Positions 25,507 to 36,739 of a stretch of DNA of 64,000 nucleotides are shown one piece after another. The notes below the pieces were generated by a model, which was not told the DNA's origin, searched no databases, and saw only the letters and a program-made list of their open reading frames with translations. The translations under genes were made by a program, and so were the position numbers. Origin of the DNA: Symsagittifera roscoffensis (Eukaryota; Xenacoelomorpha; Acoela; Convolutidae); the NCBI RefSeq assembly GCF_963678635.1, contig NC_087071.1, positions 44,999,095 through 45,063,094 on the forward strand. The letters are read 5' to 3'. How positions within the stretch are numbered: the first letter of the stretch is position 1; each line of letters begins with the position of its first letter.

Positions 25507-25831
25507 GTTTAAATGGGAACACACAGTGTGCTGCTGTTATAACCCAATATGCAGTAATGATAGACCCTCCGCATCTCTGACGATCTCGAATATTAACCAC
25601 GACAAAAAAGGGGCGTTTTCCCGATACATTTTCGCCCTTTTCAATTAAGTTTCGGAGCGGAAACTTAAAATGTTCTTCGACTGAATAGGAAGAGTTTATA
25701 CGCTGATTCAAATTTTTGTCAAAACTAACAGACTTTGAAACTGCTTCTGAGGAACTTAAAGAATATTTTAGAAGATATAAATTAAAAAATAGAAAACAAA
25801 GAGTATATAAAACAAAATTCAGCAGCTTCAT
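25507..25831 (-). CDS. Gene 1 exon 1: signal peptide, propeptide, catalytic His
   Basis: The start is placed at 25831 because MKLLNF opens a classic signal peptide (hydrophobic run of about 18 residues). An in-frame Met 21 codons upstream (25894) gives a polar extension and is less likely. A short Ser-rich propeptide follows, then the N-terminal half of the catalytic domain, with PFFVVV, RCGGSII and ITAAHCV, which carries the catalytic His and the Cys42-Cys58 pair. The canonical R-IVGG activation site is not present; the aligned stretch reads RNLIEKG. The exon ends in phase 1 at a GTTAGT donor, the same phase as the matching intron of gene 2. Confidence 0.85.
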
Positions 25832-26680
25832 CTCTATGTTTTGTTTGCTTGAGTTATGATGACTTGATTCAAATTGACTGTGACCTTTATTCAAAAGGCC
25901 ATAATCGATCTTTTAACTTTATATCAAAAGAAGATATTCAGATTGTTTTATGAAACTTAAGTTTGTTTGCTAATTTCAATTTTGGTTGATCTCTGAACCG
26001 TTTGGGTAGAGGAGGTTGAAAAAAATCCGAAATCTTTGTCGACTTTTTTGACCTGCCGACTTTTTTTATCGACTTTTTTGTCAACTTTTTTTACTTGAGT
26101 GTCTGAAGGGTTTCGTAACATTAAAGAGGAGCCAATTTTAAAGAAAAAAAACTGTTCACGTTTCCATATTGGCTTTTTTTCGGATTTTTGTCGGCTCTCT
26201 TTTGGCGAATTCTCTCTCAAACTTGATATATTTTCGGGTCCTTTTCGGGTATCTTTTTCATTGAATCTTCAAGCAAAAAATAGTCCCTCACTCACTTACT
26301 GAGTTCAACAAATTTTTCGCTTTTGAAAAACTTTTTAACTTTTAATTTCCATAGGCATACGCACATTCATAGGTGCAGAAATTTGTGTGAAATTTTGTAA
26401 AATAAATTTTTTCATGAATGGAAGTTGTATGATAAGCAGTTTTTATGTTTCACATTAAAAGTGGAAACAATTTTTCTTTAAAAGAAAATCAGGAGAGAAA
26501 AATATTTTCTATGAAAGTAAAGAAAAATTTTTTGAGCCCCTGTTTAAGTTTTTGAGTTTTTTGTGTAAAACACAATAACCAAGATGCTTACCGTAAAAAG
26601 AAACCCATGTATGAGCTGAAAATTTTCACATATATAATCTGTTTTTGAATTTAACTGTACTTTTTTCATTTCAAATGTAT
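25832..26680. other. Upstream flank of gene 1, no gene
   Basis: Contains the 5' flank of protease gene 1 (minus strand) and a short run of TCGACTTTTTT-type repeats at 26035-26100. No further coding sequence recognised. Confidence 0.45.
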
Positions 26681-27030
26681 TTCTTCTACAGAGAATTGAG
26701 AGCAAAAAAAAAAACCAAAATTTTTTTTGTAATGCTAGAGAGCTTCTACATTATAAAATTTAGCAACAGAAAACCGCTTCCTCTTTCTTATAGAGTTAAA
26801 CAAATCTTAACAATTGAAAACAAAATATACCATTACAGTGCACAGACAGGACGTCCACTCCACAAAGGGGAATCCGGGAGCAAAAATCTGGTTAAACATT
26901 GTTGGAAACTCTAGAAAAGGCGATTCTTTAGATCTAGCGTGCAGTTAGAGAATCCGGAGTCACAGATATTCAACAGGAGGCAGATGGTTGATGAGAGAAA
27001 CCGAGTTGATCATCTAATTTTGACTTCTGC

Positions 27031-27243
27031 TGTTGTGATTTGTTTTTAGCTGTTTTAAATGACCTTCGGTATTAACAAAATACGGGTTAACTTTGTTCGA
27101 TACGACCATCGGTCGATCGCAGAGTGTTCGCTCAGCTATGGTTTTAGAACTTTTTAAATTAAAACACTATATTTTATCTGTTTTATTCTCTTAAGTAATT
27201 GTACAGTAGTTGTACATAACTCGTAGGTTAACATAATACTTTA
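27031..27243 (+). repeat. 5' LTR of second element
   Basis: TGTTGTGATTTGTTTTTAGC onward, aligned with 32173-32384 through ATGACCTTCGGTATT, TCGGTCGATCGCAGAG and TTATTCTCTTAAGTA. Confidence 0.85.
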
Positions 27244-27316
27244 TAATGACCCAGCCGAATGATTTGAACGTGGAATCCCCCTTCTGGCCTAATCATACCC
27301 TAGAGCCACCGCATGC
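27244..27316 (-). other. tRNA-like remnant next to 5' LTR
   Basis: Read on the minus strand this stretch resembles a degenerate tRNA: a D-arm-like CTCTAGGGTATGATT (like tRNA-Pro), then a T-arm-like GTTCAAATC followed by GGCTGGGTCA where the acceptor end would be. Its end abuts the 5' LTR, where the primer site is expected. The anticodon arm is too short and stems do not pair well, so it is not a functional tRNA. Confidence 0.4.
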
Positions 27317-27422
27317 CTAGAACTAATGGAGCGACCAATTTCAATGTGCAATAATTGCAAAAGAAAATCTGGACAAAGAGAGCCGAAACGGACTAGAGGT
27401 TCCAGAAACGCATATCCTTATT

Positions 27423-28450
27423 TTGGAACAAGTAACAGGAAGCGAGTCGGACACGGACAGAGCCAGCAGAGAGACGAGGAATAAGAACGCAATGAAACAG
27501 TACGAAGCCGCCGAGGAAAAGCGGATCAAGGAAGAGAAAAGAAAATTCAACGGAATGAGATGGACGGAAGCGGATAAGAAACTGCGTTCAACATTTGAGA
27601 GTAAGTGTGTAAGTCAGCATTCATCAAATGACCAAATTTTCAGCAAGTTTAAAGAACTATTCAACAGAGTGGGAAAAATTTCCAATGATCACAAAGTAAC
27701 TCACTTTCACTCACCGTTTAAACTGGTAAAAGTAAAAGGGAGGAGAGTTCCCCTTCACTTACTCGCAGGTGAAAATGAAGAACTGAAAAGAATGGAGACC
27801 GAAGGTCGCATGATAAAACTTGAAAAATGCGTCGAAGATTGTTTGATGAGCTCGATTGTAATTACCCGCAAGAAAGACGGTTCGATTAACTTGGCATTAG
27901 ATTCCAAATTTTTAAACGATCACATTTTTAAAAATAAGTACCAAAATCCAAATATTCATGAACTCATAGACAACGTGGCCCGTCAAATTTCAAAAATCCA
28001 AAAGAAAAGTTTGGTTCAGCAACTTAGATCTGAAAAACGCCTACAGTCAACTTAAATTGGCGAGAAAACGAGCAAACAGTGTAATTTTAGTACAGTAGGA
28101 GATGAAACAACGGGAACTTATCGATTTTTAACTAGATTTTATGGACTGGGTGACATGCCCAATGAATTCCGACGGGTCATGGACACCTTTTTGAAGAACA
28201 TACCTTTCACAAATTGTTATATAGATGACATTTTGGTAGCATCGAAGGAATCATTGGATGAACATAAAGCAATAGTCTATAAAATCTTAACAATTCTGTA
28301 CAAGAACAATATGGCGGCGAAATGGGTGAAGTGTCCGTTTTTCCAAATTGAAACAGAATGGCTAGGCTTCGAAATCTCAGGCGAGGGAGTGCGACCGTTG
28401 GTCGGTAAAGCAGATGCCATCAAGATTTTATCAATTCCTACCAATCCCTA
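27423..28450 (+). pseudogene. Reverse transcriptase, second element
   Basis: The first frame (27423-28055) has a charged N-terminus, then RT blocks with CVEDCLMSSIVITRKKDGS and LALDSKFLN. After a frameshift near 28035 comes DLKNAYSQLKL-type sequence, then 28155-28451 with NCYIDDILVAS, the YxDD catalytic box, and KCPFF near the thumb. The order and motifs are those of Ty3/gypsy RT. At least two frameshifts. Confidence 0.88.
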
Positions 28451-29089
28451 AGAACATTTCGGATTTGCGATTGTTTTTCGGCTCGCTAAATCAGTATGTG
28501 AAATTCGTCCCGAACTTATCGACGCTAAGTTCTCCACTACGTCCCCTGTTGAACAAACAAACTGTTTATAGTTTTCTTTCCCCAGCCTACGAAGAATTAA
28601 AATCTGAAATTGTAAATATCGCAGAAAACAACCACTTCGACATAAAAGAAAAAACCAGGTTAAAAACGGATGCTTCGCATAGTGGATTAGGCACAACTCT
28701 AGAACAGTTACAAGGGAACCAGTGAAAACGATTGCCTTCGCCTCAAGGTTTTTAATTACTCATGAAATGAAGTATTCCACGAATGAATTAGAATTACTGG
28801 GCGGGTTGTGGGCCTCAGAACACTTCAGGGATTACCTTCAGTCACGGACCACAAAGCCTTACTCTCTGCGCTTTCGGCAAACTACGGAAATACGACCATG
28901 CATAGTCGATTGACCCGCTCGGTAAACATACTATTGCCTTTTAATTTTAGAATTTCCCATATCCCAGGAAAAGATATGGAAATTAACGATCTTTTATCCA
29001 GATTACCTTCAGGCAAAGCCCTTCCACCTTCCCATTACGACGATGATTTTGTAGTCGCTTCAATCGACAAAATTCAGAATCCTCTATAA
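28414..29089 (+). pseudogene. RNase H region, second element
   Basis: RT connection (28414-28640), then LKTDASHSGLG (first RNase H Asp, about 28660-28690), STNELELLGGLWA (Glu, about 28778-28812), TDHKALLSAL (Asp, about 28848-28875) and ISHIPGKDMEINDLLSRLPS (last acidic residue, about 28955-29010). Spread over three frames, so inactive. Confidence 0.85.
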
Positions 29090-29471
29090 TCGAACACATT
29101 TTAACTCTGTAGATGTATATTTTCTGATAGACCGCCGGTCGCTGTAAATAGTATAATTCTCGTGAACAGTAATATCCCGTGAGGAGTAGAAAATTCAAGC
29201 GACGTGATTAGTCAAGACTTTTCGAATAGCGCTTTAGCTATCTTCAAACTCAAAATTATTGTCGCTATTATATCTTGTATTGATCAGCTAATAAAGATTC
29301 GTGATAATTCTCACACAAGAGCAGAAAATTGCACCTCAAAATGTTTACCTATTGATAATTCTAAATCCAACTTCAAGAGCATCTTTTTTTCGGACAAGGT
29401 CCTTTTAAATTTTTCTTTTTTAAAATTATTAAGTTTTACCTCAAAACAAAAAAAAATTAGATGTTACGAAG

Positions 29472-30485
29472 ATGGTGGATATTATCGGCCCTTTACTAAG
29501 TGTTCCCGAAGAACACAACATCGCTCTGAAATCTAAAGATGACCACCTTCCGGACGATCATGTGAAACTAGTCAAGAGTTACAAAGCAGACTTAAATTTA
29601 CCCACGTCTCCCATACTCCCCGAAAACTACTGTTCTATGAAACTCCTACAACTGATGATGAGAGAAGTCAAAGTGATGTGGGACTTGATCGAGACAATAA
29701 AGACGACACGACCAACGACCAATGGGCATTCATGGATCGTATATGAAAAACTTTTCAAAGGATCTCCACGTAAAAAACGACCAACTATTTTTAGACAACA
29801 AACTAGTCGTTCCAGCTACTATCAGGGGAACTTTCAGCACAATGCTACGCGAGACCCACCCAGGGCAGTTTGGGATGAAGTCTCTCGCGGAATATATTTG
29901 GTGGCCTCACATTTACCGAGAGATTTACCATCACGGGAAGTCCTGTAGTCAATGCCTGAAGGCCGGTTAGAACCTCAAAGTTTTGTCAGGAACCGACAAT
30001 ATTACAAAACTGCCGGCTCTGACTTGTGCTAACAAAGAAATAAATCTGGATTTCGCGGAAACTTTGGACGCGTTTTGGGGAACACAAAAATACATTCTCT
30101 GATGTATCGACCGATTCACTAAATTCCCATAGGCCAGATTGTAAATAATACGTCCTCGAACACGGTGGTTTCATTCTTAAACGACTATTGTCACCTTCAC
30201 GGATTCCCAAGGAAGACTAGAGTCGATCATGGTTCTTGCTCTGTATCACACGATTTTAAACATTTCTGCGAAAAACAACATCGAGATCATTTATTGTTTA
30301 GTCGGCGATCATACATCCAACGGGCTGGTGGAAAGACTGGTTTATACGATAAAGTCTAAACTATTAGCAATGTCATTTGATTTACCGAAACCTTCGTTAA
30401 ACTCCTCGATCGAAAAAAATTATCTGGAACCTAAGAATCACAAAACAAGCTTCAACCTGTTGTATCCCGTTCGAGAAACACTTTA
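29472..30485 (+). pseudogene. Integrase, second element
   Basis: Zinc-binding segment at 29800-29970, with THPGQFG, a WWPHIYREI block and CSQCLK. The core starts near 30040 (LDFAE) and a stop follows TQKYIL. Frames 30165-30486 carry VDHGS and DHTSNGLVERL, the region of the second Asp and of the Glu. Frameshifts throughout. Confidence 0.8.
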
Positions 30486-30815
30486 ATAGAACGGCTAACA
30501 CTATATGGAAATATCTAATTTCCTTTTAAGACCGTTTAGATAGAGAGAAGTTGATCCTATCCAACCGACGGGCCAGTAAATGGGAATTGCAGGCCGGTGC
30601 GGAAGACGGTTGCCTCAACGAAGATAGGACAGCCCATCGGACCCGGAAGACAACTTACCGTTAGCTCAAACAATCCCTAGCACACTTACACCAGAGGGCC
30701 ACAACCAGTACAGAGGTCCTAATACGTCGAAGAAATTAGTTGCTGGAGGTGAACTATTTAGAAGGGCTACCAACAGAAAATTGGGGAAACTTATTTTAAC
30801 TTATTAAAGAAGGAT

Positions 30816-31580
30816 ATGATTGACTCGTCCGACCACACGATAACTCTCGATAACGGTCATATTTTACAAAAATCGGACTTGGCTATTAAAGGAAAACTAT
30901 TCCCCAGTCCCAAAAAAAATCGTGGTGAGCCAACCATCCATCGGGCACAAGTTACATGTACATTCGAGTTTAGCCAGAAAGAGGAAGCTATCTCCGCCAA
31001 AGAAGACGATATTGACAGACACCCGTCAGCTAAGGCAGGGCACCCAAGAGCGGGTAGGCCAACTCAGACGTCTTATTCGCCAACAGACGCCGAGATCACG
31101 CAAGATCTCATCCACATTTCCTCAGTTTCTTCTTCCTCTTTAAACTTAAACTCTTCGGATGGGATAATAGACGACTACTTCGACGACATGACTAACAATA
31201 ACTTACCTCCCAGCCACCAAGCCGAGTCTAATCAAGGGTTAAGTGTTACAGGTAATGCTCACTCTCCTCAAAGTAGACCAAATCTATCCGTCAATACAGA
31301 CCAACGGTCGATCATAGAAGTGCCAGACTCTGCTGAAATAGAAGGTTCGGAGAATAACCTAATCTTGTTGGACAGTGCCCCAGAAGGTTTGGCCCCATCG
31401 GTTTTCCAACCAAGACATTCCAGACGGCGCAGGAACCTAGGACTCCCTAAATTCATTGGAGAACGGCAAAATATTGACATTGTGTTTGAAAAAGACGACA
31501 GACTACACTTACAGTGCACGATGATACTATTAATCAACCAAGGGCTACATTCACTATTTCCTAACCTTCGGACCCGTTAA
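30816..31580 (+). CDS. Integrase C-terminal extension, second element
   Basis: The longest intact frame of this element (254 codons). Ser/Asp/Pro-rich, with a TIDNGHI-like start and an Arg-rich patch SRRRRNLGLPKF near the end, as often seen at the C-terminus of gypsy integrases. Probably the tail of pol rather than a separate gene. Confidence 0.55.
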   Translation: MIDSSDHTITLDNGHILQKSDLAIKGKLFPSPKKNRGEPTIHRAQVTCTFEFSQKEEAISAKEDDIDRHPSAKAGHPRAGRPTQTSYSPTDAEITQDLIHISSVSSSSLNLNSSDGIIDDYFDDMTNNNLPPSHQAESNQGLSVTGNAHSPQSRPNLSVNTDQRSIIEVPDSAEIEGSENNLILLDSAPEGLAPSVFQPRHSRRRRNLGLPKFIGERQNIDIVFEKDDRLHLQCTMILLINQGLHSLFPNLRTR

Positions 31581-32172
31581 TATCATTAGCACAGGCACCA
31601 CCATTACCTACCCTGGTCGGAGAAACTACGCTGACATGGTCGTCTAAGAAATCCTGCCCATCGAAAAGGGCAAATTATCAGCCGATTATGTCAATTTTAA
31701 AAAATACAAACTCCGGATCCTTCTCATCATTTTAACCTACATTAACTGACACATTTAGAAAAACTAGCGACATATCCTTGACTATCGACTCAGACGTAAA
31801 AGCAAAACAAGATGATTACGACAAAAGTTTTAACGGATCTTCCTAAAACTCGCAAAACTTTTTAAATTCATTTTATAGTGTACACACTTAATCGATCATT
31901 TTATTGTAGATAATGTTGTACATGTTAAATGTACATCTTGTAGATAAGGGATTTTTTAAATAGCTTTAGTTAATTTGTTTTTATCCTATTTGCTGCATAA
32001 CTGTAAATTCTGTATATTCACCCTGTACATTTGTACGTTCCTATGTTCAATTGTAGATGCTGTTTTGCTTGCTGTACTAAATTTTTGTGGCGCAGTTGTT
32101 CCTACTTCGAAAGTGAGTGTGTATAGAGTTAAATAAGGAAAATATAGTTTTATTGTTTTTCCCGGTGGGAAG
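31581..32172 (+). other. 3' untranslated region of second element
   Basis: No open frame. Rich in TGTACAT and TGTAGAT phrases (31895-32060). Ends CCCGGTGGGAAG, a purine-rich candidate for plus-strand priming, just before the 3' LTR. Confidence 0.5.
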
Positions 32173-32384
32173 TGTTGTGATTTATTTTTAGCTGTTTTAA
32201 ATGACCTTCGGTATTTATTAAATACCGGTTAACTTTATTCGGTACGACCTTCGGTCGATCGCAGAGTCTTCGTTCAGTTATTGTTTTAGAACGTTTTAAA
32301 ATAACACACTCTATTTTATCTGTTTTATTCTCTTAAGTATTTGTACATTAGTTGTACATAACTCATAGATTAGCACAATACTTT
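32173..32384 (+). repeat. 3' LTR of second element
   Basis: Begins TGTTGTGATTTATTTTTAGC; matches 27031-27243 with roughly a dozen visible differences. Confidence 0.85.
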
Positions 32385-33865
32385 TCTAGCTCCTGTAATT
32401 GACACTCTCAAACAAAAATTCTACTTCCATCCGCCTACCGGCAAAAAAAACCATCGGCCGAGCCCTCAAGAAATGTGGAGTTTTTTGCTTTACATACTCA
32501 TATTGAAATTAATTTTTTTGAGCAGATTTATAATCCAAAAAACTCATTTTTATGCACGAGTATCCAAAACTAATTCGTTGAATTTGTTGTTTGCCGTCGA
32601 TATTTAACTAAAGAAGTAATTGTTTGTGGAAAGCAAAAGCTGTTTTCCCTAAACACAATTATCTTAGTTTTGACGATTTTCTATGTATTGTAAAATTATT
32701 ACCCTTACAGAAAGTTAAGAGCCAAATAATTTAACTGAATTTGGTAATGCTAGTAAGTTTTCACCTTGAAAAATTTAGTAGCAAAAAACCGTTTCCTCTT
32801 TTTTTACAGAGCTAGGCTTATCAGAACACCTGAAAACAAAAATTACCATTGCTGTGCACAAACAGAATGTCTAATCCTCAACGGAGAATCGGGCAGCAGA
32901 AATCTGGTTTAGCAATGTTGGAGATTCTAGGAACGGCGAACCCTTAGATCTGGTGTGCAGCTAGAGAACACGGAGTCACAGATATTAAACGGGGGACAGA
33001 GGGTTGTTGAGAGGAAACCGAACTGAACATCTGTTTTTGGCTTCTGCCTGAAATTGACACTCTCAAACAAAAATTCCGCTTCCATCCGCCTACCGGCAAA
33101 AAAAAAACACTGGCCAAGCCCTGATGAAATATGGAGTTTTTTTGTTTTACTTACTCATATCGAAATTAATTTTTTGAGCAGGTTTATAATCCAAAAAAGT
33201 CATCCTTATGCTTTAGTATCCAAAAATAATTAGTTGAAATAGTTATTTGCCGTCGATATTTAACTAAAGAAGTAATTGTTTGTGGAAAGCGAAAGCTGTT
33301 TTTCCTTAAACACGACTTTCACATATAATATTTAATTTTTGATGATTGGCTATGTATTTTAAGTTTTTTACCCTTACAAAAAAATAAGGGCCAAAAAATA
33401 CAACTGAATTTTGTCAGGCTAGTAAGTTTTCACCTTGAGAATTTTAGTAGCAGAAAACAGTTTCCTCTTTTTTTACAGAGCTAGGCTTATCTTAACATCT
33501 GAAAACAAAATGTACCATTGTAGTGCACAGACGGGATGTCCAATCTTCAACGGAGAATTTGGGAGCAAAATCTGCTGAAATAATGCTGGAGTTTTAGGAA
33601 CGCCGAATCCTTACATCTGGTGTTCAGTTACAGAATCTGAAGTCACAGATATTAAAAAGGAGGCAGATGGTTGTTGAGAGGAAATTGAACTGATCATCTG
33701 CTTTTAACTGCTGCCTGTAATCAACACTCTCAAACAAAAATTCCACTTCCATCAGCCTACCGGCAAAACAATTTGCCAAGCCTCATGAAGTATGAAGTTT
33801 TATGGTTTTGGTGACTCGTATCGAAATTGTATATTTTTGAGCAGATTGATAATCCAAAAAACTCA

Positions 33866-35197
33866 ACTTTTTTTTAAAAAAAAGCTCGAAACCACATTTA
33901 TTTTTCCTTGCATGTATTTCTTTGCCTTGATCAATGCATGGTTAACTAAAAATTCAATTTTGAAAAAAAGTCAGCTTCGAGGTTTTTGCCAAAATTCAGA
34001 AGTTTGATACTTTCAAAATATCATTTCTTTCAGACAAATCTAACCCTGTTCAGACCGTTTCCGATGCATTGTAATTGCAAGACGGTCAAACTTTTGGTGA
34101 CTATATTTTTGAGTAACCAATGTCTTTGCCCTTTGTGTTTGGTGTTCTGAACACAGCCAAACGTTTTTGAGAACTTACATTTGAAAAAAATCAACATTTT
34201 TGGTTTATAGAAAAACCTTAGTCATACAGTTTTAATATATGAAAAAAAACTAACCATAGACCTTTCATGCAATTTTCTGTACTTATGGAAATGCATGAAA
34301 AGTTTATGATCCATATGAAAATTGTATGACTAGCTTTTTTGGTTAACCCGGGTAACCAATTTCATGCAAACCGTAAAACCAAAAGAACCATTAGAATGCT
34401 CACCAAAAATTCCTCACAATTTTTTTCCACTGTTTCAATTGTTCAGTATCTCAAAATATTGACTATGTGTAATAATTATCAAAATCTTACCGCACGATTT
34501 TTCAATCATTTTTAGAATCATTTTCATGAGCAGACAAAAACTGTCGCGAAAGAAAAAAAAATCGAGAATACATTTACCATCGCAGATGAGCCCAATTGTT
34601 TTTTGTTCCCAGAAGAAATTTTTTGATTTCAAAAAAATGCTGAAAACTTCGTTTTCCGAGAAAGTTGTGAGCAAAATCATTTGATTTATGTCATCGAAAA
34701 CTAAATTTTTGCCGACTTTTTTCAGCCAAAGTAAAAACCTCTAAAAATTGAATAAACGAACAAAGTGAACAAAGATAGAAAATTGAATGTTTAGTGGAGC
34801 AAAAAGTTTGATTAAATGCTCGTACCGTGTATAAACTTTGACTTTTTATTTCAAATGTAAACTTTAATCAAATCAAAATTAATTTTTTCTAATCTTTGTT
34901 CAGTACAAGGTCAAGTTTTGATCTTTTTTTTTAAAATTAATTATAGTTAAATCTGATTTAAATTCACGGCTTAGCCTTGAATTCTACAAAAACAAACATC
35001 CCTTACGCTTTAGGTTTTTTTTCGGGCTATTTATCTTTATTATTTGTGCTGAGTTTGCTTATTTGTGCTGATAGGTTAAGCTTGACTGTTATTTTTTTTT
35101 CATATTTTCCTTGCAGGGTCATATTTCATTGTACAGATTAGAAGAGATTTGTTACTCCAATTTTCTTTGATCAAGAATCGTTTCATCCTCAATTACA
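33866..35197. other. Intergenic, nothing recognised
   Basis: AT-rich sequence with short frames on both strands but no domain, RNA gene or clear repeat. Confidence 0.4.
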
Positions 35198-36406
35198 CCG
35201 GTCGAGATGCTCGATTTATCATTCAAATTTTTCGATCAAAAAATATTGTTTCGCCCTTTTCGACCAAACTTTGGTATTTCTCGACATTTTCGACCAAATT
35301 TTTATTTTTGTTAAATTTTCCGACCCAGTTCAGATAGGTTTCAATTTTCACGGTCAAAATTCGATATGTTTTGTTTTTCTCGACAGTCTCCACCAAAAAC
35401 AGTTTTTTGAAATTTTTTGAAACTTTAATTGTTCGACCCCACATAGCTATGTTGACTTTCTCGACCAGAAATTTGTATGTTTCGACTGTCGCCAATTTCT
35501 CAATTTATAATTTTTTTCATTTTTCTGTTCAAAAGGCTTTTTTGTTCTCTCAGTGAAAACACATCTGGTTTGTTTTTTTATATCAAAAGTTCGAAAAAAT
35601 CTGCTCGACAAGAACCAGTAAAATGCAAAATTGCAACATTAAACACTATTTTTTCCCAAAGTTAAATTTGCTAGTTTTGCGTTTGTTTTCTATACCAATC
35701 AGGACTGAAACTGTCGATCAGAAAAATGATATTTGAGGAAACTCTGCTAGAACTTATTTTTTCTTGCCGCAGAAACCCGTAGATTTCTAAAAAAAACTTA
35801 AAGGGTTTCTTCTGAAACTTCTAGTTTTGCGGGAAGCAAAGAACCTCAACTGAATATTGCCGGTTGCAAGTTTTTGACGGAAGTATTTTGTGAACAAGTG
35901 TTTTTTGCTCAATTTCCAGTTCAAATATAAATGAGTTCTTGAAAAAAATATATATAGTTTTGAAAAAATTAGGTTGAGCTGGACCTATGTTTTGACTATG
36001 CTTGACATGCATTTCGACTATCTCGACCAAAATTAGGTATGTTGTCGACTGTGCTTGACCTATGTTTTGACTTTCTTGACCTATGTTTTTACTTTCTCGG
36101 CCAAAATTGGGTCTGTCGAGAAACTCGTGAGAGTCGAAACATAACCATTTTTTGTCAAGAATTTCGAAACACATCTAGGCGGTATCGAAAAAATAATTTT
36201 TCTTAAAATATAGGTCGAGAGTCAAGAAACTTGAAACATATCGAAACTTTGTCGAGGAAGCCGAAGCATATATTATATGGGTCAAACAAAATCTAGCAAT
36301 TTTTGTTGGGTCGAAACGCTCGAAACGTTTTTTTATGAGTAATGGTCGAAACAATGCAGATATTTGATCGAAAAATTCAAAACATAAATCGAGCACCTCG
36401 ACACGG
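35198..36406. mobile_element. Foldback-like element A
   Basis: About 1.2 kb. The left end CCGGTCGAGATGCTC and right end GAGCACCTCGACACGG are inverted versions of each other, and both arms consist of irregular repeats of the type GTCGAGAAAGTCGAAACAT. The core 35820-36010 matches, inverted, 37060-37260 of element B. Short translated similarities between A and B reflect shared DNA, not a gene. Confidence 0.7.
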
Positions 36407-36739
36407 TATGCAATCCTTAATCGGCAGTTCGATCGGATATAACTGTGTCGACGCCGGTCTTGGGTGTTATCAATATACATGAGCACTTTCGACAAAGCAT
36501 CACCATGTTTGACTGAGATTGCTTGAAGGCAAACTAAAGTTTGAATGCCCTCAAAAGACGAATTCGCTGGTCATTTTTAAAAAGTTGGCCTTCTTTTTCA
36601 AAAAACTCTAGGAGTTCAATCGTGTAAGATGTTTTTTTTCGGACCTCGCCATGCAGAGTCTAATAGTTTTTTTGAGTCTGTGGGTAACCCGTTTTGACTA
36701 CCGGAAAAGACCCGAAGATATTAAAATACAAAACATTTA

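Larger units (their letters stand above)
1750..25831 (-). other. Gene 1: S1-family serine protease locus, 3' end outside window
   Basis: Four exons on the minus strand form one continuous S1 (trypsin-fold) protease reading frame: signal peptide to catalytic His (25507-25831), a beta-barrel segment (24467-24569), the catalytic Asp segment (20545-20706), and the segment up to the Gly before the catalytic Ser (1750-1868). Every intron is GT-AG, and the junction phases 1, 2 and 2 are compatible; the fourth donor is also phase 1. The last exon, expected to begin Asp-Ser-Gly-Gly-Pro, lies left of the window. The product should be a secreted or lysosome-routed endopeptidase. Several consensus positions differ: the activation motif is not IVGG and GWG is replaced by GIG. 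The 18.2-kb retrotransposon copy 1 lies antisense in intron 3, so the locus spans more than 24 kb. Whether the gene is still expressed cannot be told. Confidence 0.82.
27031..32384 (+). mobile_element. Second Ty3/gypsy-type LTR element, no visible gag
   Basis: About 5.35 kb with LTRs of about 212 bp at 27031-27243 and 32173-32384, starting TGTTGTGATT. Inside on the plus strand are RT, RNase H, integrase and a Ser/Pro-rich C-terminal extension, all with frameshifts. The sequence before RT is too short for gag plus protease. It is unrelated in sequence to the giant family in this window. Exact LTR ends are uncertain because the 3' boundary lacks CA. Confidence 0.85.
26680..33865. repeat. Tandem array, ~655-bp period, split by an LTR element
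   Basis: Units: part of unit 1 (about 26680-27030), unit 2 (32398-33048), unit 3 (33049-33712), partial unit 4 (33713-33865). Each starts CTG(T/A)AAT(T)GACACTCTCAAAC-like and contains the phrase CGTTTCCTCTTTTTTTACAG and GTCACAGATATT. The LTR element 27031-32384 separates units 1 and 2. Units differ by substitutions and small indels. No conserved reading frame across units. Confidence 0.75.

Noticed and set aside
27423..27700. Charged frame at the start of the second element as gag
   Set aside because: Too short, no capsid or zinc-knuckle pattern, and it runs straight into RT.
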